Positions 50,365-60,049 of a stretch of 64,000 nucleotides of DNA are shown piece by piece. Position 1 is the stretch's first letter; every line of letters begins with the position of its first letter. The notes beneath the pieces are model-generated. The model ran no database searches and was not told the DNA's origin. It worked only from the letters and a program-made list of their open reading frames with translations. The position numbers and the translations under genes are program-made. This stretch comes from DASPSM01 sp963800135 (GTDB taxonomy: Bacteria > Planctomycetota > Planctomycetia > Planctomycetales > Planctomycetaceae). The stretch spans positions 310,001 through 374,000 of the forward strand of contig CAWCZR010000007.1 of NCBI GenBank assembly GCA_963800135.1, read 5' to 3'.

Positions 50365-51726
50365 ATGACCACCGATCGCTCTCACCTTCGCGAAGCCCTG
50401 GAGCGCGACGGCATCGAGTTTCTGCTCGTGCAGTTCGTCGATATCCATGGGGCCGCGAAAACCAAGATGGTTCCGGTCGGCTGCCTGGACGACGTGCTCG
50501 ACGTGGGAGCCGGCTTTGCGGGCGGCGCCCTGTGGGGGGCCGGCCAGGGTCCACACTCGCACGACATGCTGGCCCGCATCGACCCGCTCACCTACACGCG
50601 GCTTCCCTGGCATCCGAACACGGCCCGCTTCGCCGCAAACCTCTTTGTCGATGGCCAGCCGCATCCCGATTGCTGTCGGACGAACTTGATGCGGGTGCTG
50701 AGCGAGGCGCGTGCGAAAGGTTTTGTGCTCAACGTCGGCATGGAGCCGGAGTTCTTTCTGGTGACGCGCGCGGCGGACGGATCCATTCGACCGTGGGATC
50801 CGCAAGGCGTCGACCGGCTCCAAAAGCCATGCTACGACTTTCGCTCGATGGCTCCGGCCATGGACTTTTTGCAGGAACTGACGCAATCGCTCAACGGCCT
50901 CGGCTGGGGCGTGTATCAGGTCGATCATGAGGACGGCAATTCGCAGTTCGAGGTCAACTTCAACTATTCCGACGCTCTCACCACGGCCGACCGCATTACC
51001 TTCTTCAAGATGGCCACGGGTCAGATCGCCGGGAAATACGGCGCGCTCGCCACCCACATGGCCAAGCCGTTCGCCGACCAGACCGGCAGCGGGCTGCACG
51101 CCCACTTTCATTTGGCGGACGCTAAGAGCGGCAAGAACGTGTTCCTCGACGAGAGCGATTCCCGCGGCCTCGGCTTGTCACAAACCGCCTATCACTTTCT
51201 AGGCGGCGTGATCGATCATGCTCGAGCCCTCTGCGCGGTGACCAGCCCCACCGTCAATTGCTATAAGTGACTGCAGGTCGGCCAAGGACTTTATTCCACC
51301 CGCTCGGGATTCACCTGGACGCCGGCGTTCGCCGGTTACGGAGACAATAACCGGACCCAGATGATCCGCGTGGCGGGGCCCGGCCACTGCGAAGACCGCA
51401 CGGTCTCGGCCGGCTGCAATCCCTACCTGGGTCTGGCGGCGATGGTTTCGGCGGGACTCGACGGCATCGCCTGCCGCCTCGATCCCGGTCCGCCGAATCT
51501 CGGCAACTTATATGAACGGTCGCTCGCGGAAATCGAGCAGCAAGGCCTGCGGCTGTTGCCGCAATCGCTCAACGAGGCACTGGGCGAATTTGCGACGGAC
51601 GAGGTCGTCCGGGGCGGCCTGGGGGTGATCGCGGACGAATTTCTCGATCTCAAATCGAAGGAATGGAAAACGTACAACGGCAATGTGTCCTCGTGGGAAG
51701 TACAACAGTATTTGACCGCGCTTTAG
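50365..51726 (+). CDS. glnT: Type III glutamine synthetase / GmaS-like ligase with an in-frame TGA
   Basis: A 453-codon ATP-dependent ligase that joins glutamate to ammonia or, in the GmaS branch, to methylamine. Family segments run from IEFLLVQFVDIHGAAKTKMVP through NVGMEPEFFLV, VDHEDGNSQFEVNF, MAKPFADQTGSGLHAHFHL and TSPTVNCYK. At 51268-51270 a TGA stands exactly where the family has Arg (NCYKR, CGA to TGA). The same frame then continues LQVGQGLYSTRSGFTWTPAFAGYGDNNRTQ to the normal end at 51726. As written, the product would stop at residue 301 without its C-terminal third. Either a C-to-T base-call error or a true nonsense change explains this. The glutamate-synthase-like neighbours favour a GmaS role. 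Confidence 0.85.
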
Positions 51727-51787
51727 TTCGGGATCGCGGGAGAACCGGGCTGCGTGTTGCGCGGCGCATTCTGTGCATTAGGCGAAA

Positions 51788-52928
51788 ATGCCCTCGTCAG
51801 CATTCGACGTGATCGTGCTCGGAGTCGGCGGCGTAGGGAGCGCCGCGCTCGACCAGTTGGCACTTCGCGGCAGTTATGTGCTCGGACTCGATCGATTTGC
51901 GCCCGGAAATGATCGGGGTAGCTCGCACGGTCGCACGCGCTTGATCCGGCAGGCTTATTACGAGCATCCCGATTACGTGCCCCTGCTCAAACGGGCCTAC
52001 GAGCTGTGGGCCGACTTGTCCGCCCGCGCGGAAGACCCTGTATCACGAAGTCGGCGTGCTGTGCGCGGGGCATCCCGATCGTCCCGTCATCTCGGGGGTT
52101 CTCGCGAGTGCTCGGCAACACGGTCTGGAAGTCGAGTCGCTCTCGGCGGCAGACGTCGCGGCGAGATTTCCCGGCTTCCGAGTTCCCGAGCCGCTGACTG
52201 CCGTCTTCGAGCGCCGGGCCGGGTATCTCGACTGCGAGGACGCCGTGCGAGCGGCCGCCGAGCAGGCCGTCAAGAACGATGCGTTCTTGCAAACCGATGC
52301 CAATGTGATCGAGTGGAAACCCGAGGGAAGCGGCGTCGCCGTGCGCACCGATCGCACGACCTATCATGCCGGCTCTTTGATCATCGCCGCGGGTGCCTGG
52401 TCGGGGTCGCTCCTGGCAGACCTCGGCAATCGCTTCGAGGTCCTGCGAAAATCCTTCTACTGGTACGAGGTGCCCGAGACTTATGCGGCCGATCGCGGCG
52501 CGCCGGGATTCATCTTCGAGACCGACGCCGGAAATTTTTACGGCTTTCCCGATATCGCCATGCAGGGACTCAAGGTTGGAGAGCACACGGGCGGACTGCA
52601 GGTCAGCGATCCGCTCGTCGTTGACCGTTCGCCCGACGCCGACGAGACCGCGCGGATCGACCGCTTTCTTTCGGCCTATTTGCCGGACGTCACGCGGCGG
52701 CAGCTCCACTTTGCGACCTGCCTCTACACGTTAAGTCCCGATCGCAATTTCGTGATCGACCGCCATCCGGAGCATCCGCAAGTTTGCTTTGCGGCCGGTC
52801 TCTCGGGTCACGGATTCAAGTTCGTGCCGGTGTTGGGCGAAGCGCTGGCCGACCTCGCCGAGCGCGGCAAAACCCGGTTGCCGATCGGCTTTCTCTCGTG
52901 TCGTCGCGACAGCCTGCAGACTGCCTAA
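51788..52928 (+). CDS. solA: Monomeric sarcosine oxidase / N-methyl-L-tryptophan oxidase-like flavoenzyme (one frameshift)
   Basis: About 380 aa when repaired. The N-terminus carries the FAD Rossmann motif VIVLGVGGVGSAA (residues 8-20) and SHGRTRLIRQAYYEHPDYVPL, as in monomeric sarcosine oxidases. Near 52035 the frame slips; a one-base correction reads KTLYHEVGVLCAG and the rest is clean. The C-terminal ATCLYTLSPDRNFVIDRHP contains the cysteine that binds FAD covalently in this family, and SGHGFKFVPVLGEALADL is the usual end. Such enzymes oxidise N-methyl amino acids to formaldehyde, amine and hydrogen peroxide. It lies 61 bp after the ligase gene, in the same direction as the glutamate-synthase-like genes. 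Confidence 0.85.
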
Positions 52929-52930
52929 GT

Positions 52931-53344
52931 TCACCTCTGCGCAACCGTCGCCGGCTGGACCTGTGCGCCGATCGTCGGTTCCGGTCGCGTGTACCAGTAG
53001 GCCCATAGGATGAATACGGCCTGCAACGGCAGCCGCAGCAAATGCGCGATCGGCGGGACACCGGGAAACAGCTCTTGATGCTGGTAGACATAAATGTTGG
53101 CGGGGAAGATGGCGACCAAGAGCAGAATCAATCCCCAGCCGGCCAGTCGCTGCAGCTTGCTCACCAGCAACATCGCCCCCAGCGCGATCTCGGCCACGCC
53201 GCTGATGTCGACCATCGCCTGATGCCACGGAATGTAGGGAGGCATGATCTTCAAGTAAAAGTCGGGGGTGCGGAAGTGCAGGATGCCGGCACTGATGAAG
53301 AAGAACGCGAACACCCAACGGGAAACGGTCTTCACGATCCGCAT
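52931..53344 (-). CDS. DoxX-like membrane protein
   Basis: A 137-aa protein with four hydrophobic spans (WVFAFFFISAGILHF, VAEIALGAMLLV, GWGLILLLVAIFPANIYVY, LPLQAVFILWAYWY). This pattern, including RTPDFYLKIMPPYIPWH in the first loop, fits the small DoxX/YphA group. Members are of unsettled function, sometimes linked to redox stress. Its stop is two bases from the end of the oxidase gene on the other strand, so the two are convergent. Start ATG 53344. Confidence 0.82.
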   Translation of the reverse strand: MRIVKTVSRWVFAFFFISAGILHFRTPDFYLKIMPPYIPWHQAMVDISGVAEIALGAMLLVSKLQRLAGWGLILLLVAIFPANIYVYQHQELFPGVPPIAHLLRLPLQAVFILWAYWYTRPEPTIGAQVQPATVAQR

Positions 53345-53380
53345 GGCAAACCTCGCTTCTCGCTTGCGTGACTCGCTGGC

Positions 53381-53803
53381 TCAAGTGGCGTGTTCGTCGA
53401 CGCTCGGATCGTAACAGACCAGCTCGACAGTGTTCCCCTCCGGGTCGACAACGTAGAGGGAGCGCCAGTGGACCCAACCGTGTTCGGCAGTCGTGACATC
53501 CAGTCCGCAGTCGGCGAGCCGCCGCCGCTCCCGCTCGAAGTCCGCCAGCTCGATCTCGAAGGCGAGATGATCGACCGTGGTCGTCGCGGAATTCAATCCG
53601 GCAAATCCCGGATCGGACGAACGATCGAACAGGGCCAGCACCTGAATATGGCCGCCGAACCCTTCGGCCAGTCGAAAGAAGGCCGCTCGCTCGAACCGCC
53701 GCAGCAATTCGAGGCCGATGGTCTCTTGATAGAAGGCCTGCATCCGGTCGAGGTCAGTCACCCGCAAGGCGACCTCTCCCAACCCACGAATTCGAGACGC
53801 CAT
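53381..53803 (-). CDS. VOC-family protein (glyoxalase/dioxygenase fold)
   Basis: A 140-aa protein from ATG 53803 (MASRIRGLGEVALRV). It has the two beta-alpha-beta-beta-beta modules of the VOC superfamily: LGEVALRVTDLDRMQAFYQETIGLELLRR, and TTVDHLAFEIELADFERERRRLADCGLDV to WRSLYVVDPEGNTVELVCYD. Candidate metal ligands are His in VDHLAF and Glu in NTVELVCY. Length is normal for a single-domain glyoxalase-like enzyme. The substrate cannot be told. It lies 36 bp upstream of the DoxX-like gene on the same strand and is probably co-transcribed with it. Confidence 0.87.
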   Translation of the reverse strand: MASRIRGLGEVALRVTDLDRMQAFYQETIGLELLRRFERAAFFRLAEGFGGHIQVLALFDRSSDPGFAGLNSATTTVDHLAFEIELADFERERRRLADCGLDVTTAEHGWVHWRSLYVVDPEGNTVELVCYDPSVDEHAT

Positions 53804-53978
53804 CGCGACTCTCCGCGCTGTTCGGTGCGCTAGTTGCAAAGCGAGTTCAGCCGATCGGGGCGGGCGCCGCGCGACTGCAGCGAACTGCGTGACGAGTCAT
53901 CCGGCGAAATGTCGCACGGAAGACCCCAAATATGGTAGACCAACAGCGGACGCATTAAGGTCTGGCTGACGCGCGGCC

Positions 53979-54272
53979 TCACGGCAAGAGCTTGTAGAGA
54001 AAAATCATCGGCAGCGCGAACAGAAACAGCCAGCCGATCAGATCGATAAATAGCGGCGGAGATTCACGGAGCACGCCGCGATCAAAACCGGTGACGCTGA
54101 GCGCCTCGCGAAACCAAATCATGACGAGGCCCGGCAGACACAACCCGGTCGCGGCGGCCGCGACGATGCCGATGTTCCGCGAGACGCTCGAAAAGAAGAC
54201 CGCCGCCAGCACATTCACCACGACGATCACCAACGCGACAATCCGCTCCTTGCTGAGGGCAAAGACATCCAT
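53979..54272 (-). CDS. Small membrane protein, function unknown
   Basis: A 97-aa protein from ATG 54272 (MDVFALSKERIVALV). Three hydrophobic spans are visible: IVALVIVVVNVLAAVFF, IGIVAAAATGLCLPGLVMIWF and FIDLIGWLFLFALPMIFLY. A short loop (SVTGFDRGVLRESP) separates the last two. I do not recognise a family. It is on the same strand as the VOC and DoxX-like genes but 175 bp upstream. Confidence 0.6.
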   Translation of the reverse strand: MDVFALSKERIVALVIVVVNVLAAVFFSSVSRNIGIVAAAATGLCLPGLVMIWFREALSVTGFDRGVLRESPPLFIDLIGWLFLFALPMIFLYKLLP

Positions 54273-54616
54273 CGGTGCTGCTCCTGCCGGGCGGCCGTAG
54301 GGCGATCGTGGGTGAATTTTCAGTTGAGCGCGTTGCAGCCGGTTCCCTTTGCCGGACCGGCATTTGTCGCCGGAGTCGACGACCGGCCCGGCTAGCACTC
54401 CACGCTCATAGCACCAGTAGACCCGTCACCGCCGGTGAAGGCAACTCCCAGTCTCGTCCTAATCCCTCGGCACCGATCGCGCCCCGTCTGCCACGGCGCC
54501 TCTTTTCGTCCAAATCGCTCTCATCGCGCTCCCAGAATTTGCCTGCATCTTGCGAGGGCCGAGCGGTCGAAGATAAAATCGGTGCTGCCGCAGCATTTGG
54601 GAGGCGGGCCCTCCAG

Positions 54617-54967
54617 ATGGCGACCCCCTTCGAGCTTTCCTTTCCTTGCTTCATCGTCCGCCGCGACGACGCGTCACGGTTTGCCGTGGTGCAACTGCCG
54701 GACGGCCACCACGCCATCGCGATCCTGACCGATCCCAACCTCGTGCAGATGTTTCTGTTCGACCGCTGCTTCGATCAGGTCCACCACCGGCCGCTGCCGA
54801 TCAACACCCCCGCCGGCCTGGCCCGCATTCTGACCAGGCACCTGCCTCCGGAGGTCACGCACGTCGTTTTCAACCCCAACGGAATCCAGCCCCGCATCGA
54901 ATCGATCGAGCGACTCGTGGCCCTGCTCAAACGCCACCGCGTGACAATCGACGTCGTTGACTTCTAG
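54617..54967 (+). CDS. Conserved-looking small protein, function unknown
   Basis: A 116-aa soluble protein from ATG 54617 (MATPFELSFPCFIVRRDD). It has alternating strand and helix patterns (FAVVQLPDGHHAIAILTDPNLVQMFLF, GLARILTRHLPPEVTHVVFNP, IESIERLVALLKRHRVTIDVVDF) and normal codon use for this window, which favours a real gene. The longer open frame upstream is Arg/Ser-rich and probably not coding. No motif identifies an activity. It lies about 200 bp before the tRNA gene. Confidence 0.6.
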   Translation: MATPFELSFPCFIVRRDDASRFAVVQLPDGHHAIAILTDPNLVQMFLFDRCFDQVHHRPLPINTPAGLARILTRHLPPEVTHVVFNPNGIQPRIESIERLVALLKRHRVTIDVVDF

Positions 54968-55162
54968 GCCGCGCCGTCAATTCCCGCGTCGCATGAACCG
55001 ATCGATTCGGGTCTATCGCGGCGAAATTCTCAAAGGCTGGCAAAACGCCGTGCGCAATTTTAGAATTCGAGCCGGTCTGGCGTTCCTCGTAGCGAGCCTG
55101 CGAAGGCTCGGCTTCAACAAACAGTGCGCGGCGACCTCGTCGCGGACACGTCGAACCGCTTT

Positions 55163-55236
<74 letters not shown>

Positions 55237-55285
55237 CTGACTTGCGTCGACAACCTTTAGGTTGGCGCAGATTTTGGCACAGAAA

Positions 55286-55313
55286 CCCCCGTCTGTGGCG
55301 AACAGACGAGGGG
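55286..55313. other. Hairpin between tRNA-Arg and the integrase remnant
   Basis: CCCC-CGTCTG (55286-55295) pairs with CAGACG-(A)-GGGG (55303-55313): ten pairs with one bulged A and a seven-base loop. No T run follows on either strand. It may be part of an attachment-site region or a chance structure. Confidence 0.4.
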
Positions 55314-55378
55314 CGACTGAAGAGCGAGCACTCTGGCTCACCCTTGGAGCGTTTCAAGGTTCAAGCCGGAGAATCGTC

Positions 55379-55512
55379 ATGCCGAAGTTCGCCAAGCCCT
55401 GGTGCCGAAAAGGACGCTGCTGGTATGCCACGCTGGACGGAAAGCAGATGGCTCTCGGATTGCAGCGCAAAGCGGCCTTTGAGCTCTATCACGATCTGAT
55501 GCGTCGGCCGCT
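55379..55512 (+). pseudogene. Integrase N-terminal remnant (planctomycete tyrosine-recombinase type)
   Basis: ATG 55379 opens MPKFAKPWCRKGRCWYATLDGKQMALG, continuing QRKAAFELYHDLMRRP. This is the characteristic opening of planctomycete phage-type integrases, with a WY.(T)LDGKQ..LG strand hairpin and an A.ERYH.LM helix. The similarity stops sharply near 55512. None of the catalytic domain (Arg, His, Tyr) is present downstream. The open frame runs on to 55957, but those residues are not integrase. It lies just past the 3' end of tRNA-Arg, as expected for a decayed element. Confidence 0.65.
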
Positions 55513-55738
55513 GGTTCGGGTCCTCGGTTGGCAAGCCTGTGACGACGTTGTTCCGGAGCACGAAGGGAATGTTGGTGATCAGCTCCAAGCGGCGGCTCAA
55601 CGGGGTAAGAATCGTATAGGAACCGAGGTAGGCGTTGCTCGTGTTGGATCCGTTGAAGCCTTCGGCGAACGTGAAGAACGGCAGTCGGTAAAGGTTGCCG
55701 TCTGCAGCATTGTCTTTTGCTTCGGACGGGGGCCAGTT
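55512..55738 (-). pseudogene. Antisense fragment of a planctomycete outer-membrane/channel-type protein
   Basis: Read on the minus strand from about 55738, one frame gives NWPPSEAKDNAADGNLYRLP, then FFTFAEGFNGSNTSNAYLGS, then YTILTPLSRRLELITNIPFVLRN, ending at about EDPNQRPTH. This reads like an internal piece of beta-rich envelope proteins known from planctomycetes. It has no start codon and no stop of its own, and it ends exactly where the integrase-like sequence of the other strand begins. I infer a rearrangement junction at about 55512. Confidence 0.5.
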
Positions 55739-55953
55739 CCGACTTCAGCCCAAACTGTTATGCCTTCCTGGATTCGCATCACCCCAATGAAGGCCAGCCG
55801 CGCAACTCGTGCGACCCGCAATTCTCGGTCAACACTTGCCCTGCTAAAACTTGTCTCGCCAAAGTGCCTTGAACACGAGCGCATTTCGAACAACGCTCAT
55901 TTACGGCTTCAGACCCGCCCGCGCACCTGCGCGGCTAACCAGATCGTTACCGA

Positions 55954-57533
55954 TTAGGCAGGCCCGACAAACTCGACGATCGCCTGATCGACCGACATGT
56001 GTCGGCCAAAATAGCCGATCTGTTCTTCCATGCCTTCGGCGCGGAGCAAGTCGCGCACTCTTGCGTGCGCTTCCACGATCCGGAATTGAATTCCGCGGGC
56101 CGCCAGTTGCCGATGCAACGCCGCTAACATTGAGGCTGCGGCAACATTTCTATGTGCGGCGAATTCGACAGGTCGCAAACGACTAGGTGCAGCGACGGCG
56201 CGTCCCCAACCTTGGTCGACACGCGATTGCGCACGTGGTCGACGTTGAAGTAGAGCAACGACGCTTCCGGACGAAAAACGAGGACGCCGGGGGTCAACTC
56301 GTTGTCGGGATGTCGATCCAGGTCGGAATAGCGGCGTGTGCCCGGAATGCGCCCGAGAAAGGCAACATGAGGCCGCGCAGCCGTGGCGAGTAACAGCGAC
56401 AGCGACACGACCACCGCCAGGAGCACGCCTTTCAGGATTCCGAGTACTAGGACGCCCCCGAGCGCCACCATCGCGATTGCGAACTCGAATCGACTCACCC
56501 GCCACAAGTGTCGCAGAGCCGCGATATCAATCAGGCCTTTCACGGCGACCAGCACAATCGCTGCCAGGACCACCATCGGAAGATTGCGTAAGAACTCGGT
56601 CAAATACAGCAGGCAGATTGCAATTGTCGCCGAAGCGAAGACGAGCGCGAGCGGTGTCCGCGCTCCAGCCTTGTCATTCACCGCCGATTGCGACAGTCCA
56701 CCCGCGATCGGAAAGCCGTGAAAAAAGGCCGCAAGCAAGTTGGCTGCGCCCAGCGCCAGGAGTTCCTGGCGAGTATCGATCTCATAACCTCTCATCGCCG
56801 CCAACGTGCGAGCCGCAGAAACGCTCTCCACATACCTCAAAAGGAAACAGGCGGCGGCGAGTGGCAGGATTCCGTCCACGTCGCGAAATCGGAGGGAAGG
56901 CCACTCGAAGTCGGGCAATCCGGCGGGAAGCGAACCCACAATCGGCACGTTGCGCTCGCCCAATCCGGCAAACGACACCGTCAAGATGGCCAATGCGACG
57001 ACGAGAAGAGCCACTGGCCGCCCTGGAAACAACTTGTCTCCCAGCAAGAGCAGAGAAATCGCCCCAATCCCAAGGGCGAGCACGAGAGGGTTTGTCTCTC
57101 CAAGCTGTCTGAGAAGAATCCAAGCCCGTTCGAAGAAGTTATCACCGCCGCCTGGAACGCCAAAAAGTTTGGGCAGCTGTGTGAGCGCGATCGTCAGCGC
57201 CGCGCCCGCCATGAATCCGGTAAAGATCGTTTCACTGATGAAGCTGACAAGTCCACTTAAGCGCAGGAGCCAAGCCAATCCGCCGAACGCCGCGACTGCC
57301 AGTGCTGTTAGTGAGGCGATTGCCGCTGAGCGCGTCGGATCGCCCGGTGCCATGCCAGCGACGGTCGCGCCAACCAGCATCGCGATGGCCGACGTCGGTC
57401 CGATTGCCAACTGCCGCGAAGTACCGAAGAGCGCGTAGCCGACACCTCCCACGAGATAGCAGTAAATCCCAAAGTGGGGTGGAAGCCCGGCCAGAGTTGC
57501 GTAGGCCAACGAGACTGGGATCGCATAGGCCAC
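55954..57533 (-). CDS. SulP-family anion transporter, apparently 5'-truncated and frameshifted
   Basis: About 525 codons. The transmembrane part begins AYAIPVSLAYATLAGLPPHFGIY, then FGTSRQLAIGPTSAIAMLVG, with ten or so spans, and SALGAANLLAAFFHGFPIAGGLSQSAVN-like segments follow. A STAS domain ends the protein. The first membrane span that should precede AYAIPVSLAYA is absent: upstream of 57533 (a GTG) the frame reads RRDTRKV and then unrelated Arg-rich residues. Near 56143 an A run (GAAATG) needs one more A to join DLSNSPHIE to NVAAASMLAALHRQL and the proper STAS end at TAA 55954-55956. The frameshift may be technical, but the missing N-terminus looks like real damage. Confidence 0.75.
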
Positions 57534-58431
57534 TTTTCGAGTGTCCCGGCGGGACCACTTGTCCCACCGCGCCGGCGGCCCAACGCTGACGCCGGCAACG
57601 AGGGTTGCCGGGGATCTTTCTCCCCCCTATGTGAAAACGGATCCCCATCACCGCCGGGGATCCTTTCCCCACCGGCAAGTCATTGGCCAGCGCCCCGCGT
57701 TCTGGAGCATCCCCTCGCTCGATCCTGTCGACCGCGCGAGTCCCGTCCCGGCGTTGGTCCAACGTCCCGCGTCCAAAGTCAGGATTGCGAACCTCGGACT
57801 ATCGACCTTGGACTTCCTCGTGTCCGTTCCGCCTCTTTCGACCTTGGACCTTGGACTTCGTTCGTGTCCCGTCCCGACCTGCGATCGGGGGCGGGTCACG
57901 AATTTGCGGGTCACCGATATGAGTAAAAAATTGTGACCCAACCCCCCCGGGGTTTCACCTAGTCGTTTCTCGGTCACAGTTTGCCCGGCACTGAAATTTT
58001 CTCCTCTCTCGCGGCCGCAGGAGAGGGATGAGGGGGAGTCCGGTCGCGGCGCGCACCTACGGCTCGCGCCAAAAAGCCGCTTCCTCCATTCAGCCACAAA
58101 AAACCAAATCGGCCAAGATCAGTTTTTCGCAATTTCCGGGTCGCCGGGACGACTCGGTTGTAGCCGAGGGCGCCGCTGCGGGACGAGTCGATCTCGGGGC
58201 GCGTCTTCCAGTCGTCGAGGCCGCGCGGTAGTCGATCGTCGTCTGCACATAGATTTCTTGCTGCGTGAAGCAGCCGCGGCGCGGCGGCACATCCACAAAT
58301 CTCGATCAATCCGTAGGCGAGTGTTGCGGTCACCGTGGGCGTGCCTGGGAAGCTGCGAGGGCCGACCCAAATTCAGCTTGAGGACTCAATGGCGCGGCTC
58401 CTGCCGGGTTTGAGCGCGCAAGCAGCCTGTG
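57534..58431. other. Non-coding 898-bp region with simple repeats
   Basis: No ORF here has family resemblance. The stretch 57700-57900 is rich in CTTGGAC/GTCC words, and 57890-57940 holds GGGTCAC direct and inverted copies. Around 58010-58035 is a CTCTC...GAGAG palindromic stretch (CGCGGCCGCAGGAGAGGGATGAGGG), a kind common between planctomycete genes. It fits intergenic debris upstream of the broken SulP gene. Confidence 0.5.
57802..57870. repeat. Short imperfect direct repeats of CGACCTTGGACTTC
   Basis: TCGACCTTGGACTTCCTCGTGTCCG begins at 57802, and a variant built from TCGACCTTGGACC and TTGGACTTCGTTCGTGTCCC recurs from 57838. The unit is about 36-43 bp, with the CCTTGGAC word itself doubled in the second copy. 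No coding frame uses it. Confidence 0.55.
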
Positions 58432-59916
58432 CTAGTTCGGACGTTTTAGCTTGATGCCGTACTTGCTTTCCATCTGTCGAGCGACGTCGGCCGTGCCCTG
58501 GTACAGCATCTTCCAAATTTCGTCGCGCTGGCCGGCTGACTTTTCGACTTGGGACTCTTGCTGACCACGGACCTGGTCGAGGTTGTCGACGCTGCTCACC
58601 CACAAGGGAACGTAAAGTGGACCGGAGAGAGAAGAGTAGCCGTAAAGGCGATAATCGACAGTTTCATCGGTCCGAATCGAACGTTCCAGCTCTGCGAGCT
58701 GCACGATCTCGCCGCGCAAAGAAGCGGCCAGTGCCAGCAATTCCTTGCTCACGTCTCGAGCCCAGTGGACCAGGGCCGGGTCGACGGCCGTCGTCGCAAG
58801 GGCCGCAATCCGGCGGGCGAATTGCTCGTGCCATAGCGCGGTCTTCTGGTATTCGGTCGCGTCGCGATTCTTGTAGAGCAGCGAGTTCAACAGGTCGCAA
58901 ACTTTGTCGTAGTAGGCTGCGGACGCCAGGGCATTCGGCGTTCGGTCTTCTTTGCCGCCGGCTTCTTCGACCGAAATGTGCGGCGACTGGATCAGGCTGA
59001 GCAAGCGCCGCAGGCCCACCTCATCGAGAGGCGCCTCGAAGGTCATTGATTTCTCGGCGACCGTGGTTTTGGCGGCGGCCAGCGCGTGTGGACGAGCGCC
59101 CGCGTCGTCGAGCCACTGGGCAACGGCCTTCTCCAGCCCGTTTGCGTGCTTCCCGATCGGCAGGTCGAAGTCGAGTCGCAACTGGGCGACGATTGCCTGC
59201 GAGACTCGCACCGATATCCGCGCCATTTTGAGCGACGACAGAACCTTCGCCAGCCCTTCGATGTCGTCGGTCGCGCGGAGCTTCGGCGTCCCCACAATCC
59301 AATTCAGCACGGAGCGCGGGTTGAGCCTGCCTTTGAGATCGATGACGATTGCGACTTGATCGCTCGATTCGGCCTTGAGCGCGTCGACAATCGCCGGCGA
59401 GATCGGCGTCAACTGCTTTTCATCGAGTGCGGTAACCCACGCCGATGCGGCCTGGCGATTTGCCGGCTGCATCGCGCCGGTCAATCCGTTGGCAAGCTGA
59501 ATGAAGCAGACGTTGCGAGGAGACATGACCGCGCCATGTCCGGCCAACTTTTCTATCGAAGCCATCTCGTGCTTGGCGATGTCTGCGATGATCGAGGAGC
59601 GATCCATCACATAAATCGAGTACGTCACCGGCTCGCCGCGGTTCGCCGAACCGACCGTCGTCGCCTGGATGATTTCTTTCACCCATGGCGGCCCGGAAAG
59701 GAGCCCCTCGGCATAGGCGGTACGAGCCTTGTCGAACCATTTGCCGCGCTTACCTAAGGGACTATTGACGAGACTCCGCATGTGCACGACCGCGATCGCA
59801 TTACACGAGCCGGGGACCGCGCTGAACGGATCGTTCCCCCCCGCCACTCCCGCGGACCCGATCATTTCAAGGACGCCGATCATAAGCAGCGCAGAAATTA
59901 GCCGATCGATGAACAT
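58432..59916 (-). CDS. Exported protein of unknown function
   Basis: A 494-aa protein from ATG 59916, with AAGGGTAAGG upstream. The first 26 residues (MFIDRLISALLMIGVLEMIGSAGVAG) form a signal peptide. The N-terminal region (DPFSAVPGSCNAIAVVHMRSLVNSPLGK) is of a type seen at the start of planctomycete secreted proteins that follow a DUF3352-like layout. Two longer alpha/beta stretches follow, then a helical C-terminus ending KYGIKLKRPN. No catalytic motif is evident. Unlike its neighbours it has an intact frame of normal composition, so it is probably expressed. Confidence 0.7.
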   Translation of the reverse strand: MFIDRLISALLMIGVLEMIGSAGVAGGNDPFSAVPGSCNAIAVVHMRSLVNSPLGKRGKWFDKARTAYAEGLLSGPPWVKEIIQATTVGSANRGEPVTYSIYVMDRSSIIADIAKHEMASIEKLAGHGAVMSPRNVCFIQLANGLTGAMQPANRQAASAWVTALDEKQLTPISPAIVDALKAESSDQVAIVIDLKGRLNPRSVLNWIVGTPKLRATDDIEGLAKVLSSLKMARISVRVSQAIVAQLRLDFDLPIGKHANGLEKAVAQWLDDAGARPHALAAAKTTVAEKSMTFEAPLDEVGLRRLLSLIQSPHISVEEAGGKEDRTPNALASAAYYDKVCDLLNSLLYKNRDATEYQKTALWHEQFARRIAALATTAVDPALVHWARDVSKELLALAASLRGEIVQLAELERSIRTDETVDYRLYGYSSLSGPLYVPLWVSSVDNLDQVRGQQESQVEKSAGQRDEIWKMLYQGTADVARQMESKYGIKLKRPN

Positions 59917-60049
59917 AAGACCTTACCCTTTCTCGCTCGGTCGTCCGGAAGCGATCCCCAGTCTCGTAATTTTCCCCAACACGCTGTTGCTCGATGTCGC
60001 CGGAGTCCAGCCGATGTTCTCCGCGCACGACGAGCGATCAGACTTTTGC

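Noticed and set aside
51268..51270. Selenocysteine or general TGA recoding in the ligase gene
   Set aside because: The family residue is Arg, not Cys, no SECIS-like hairpin is apparent just downstream, and many other genes end in TGA.
57232..57762. 176-codon minus-strand frame overlapping the SulP 5' end as its missing N-terminus
   Set aside because: It is in a different frame and contains no hydrophobic span, so it cannot supply the lost first helix.
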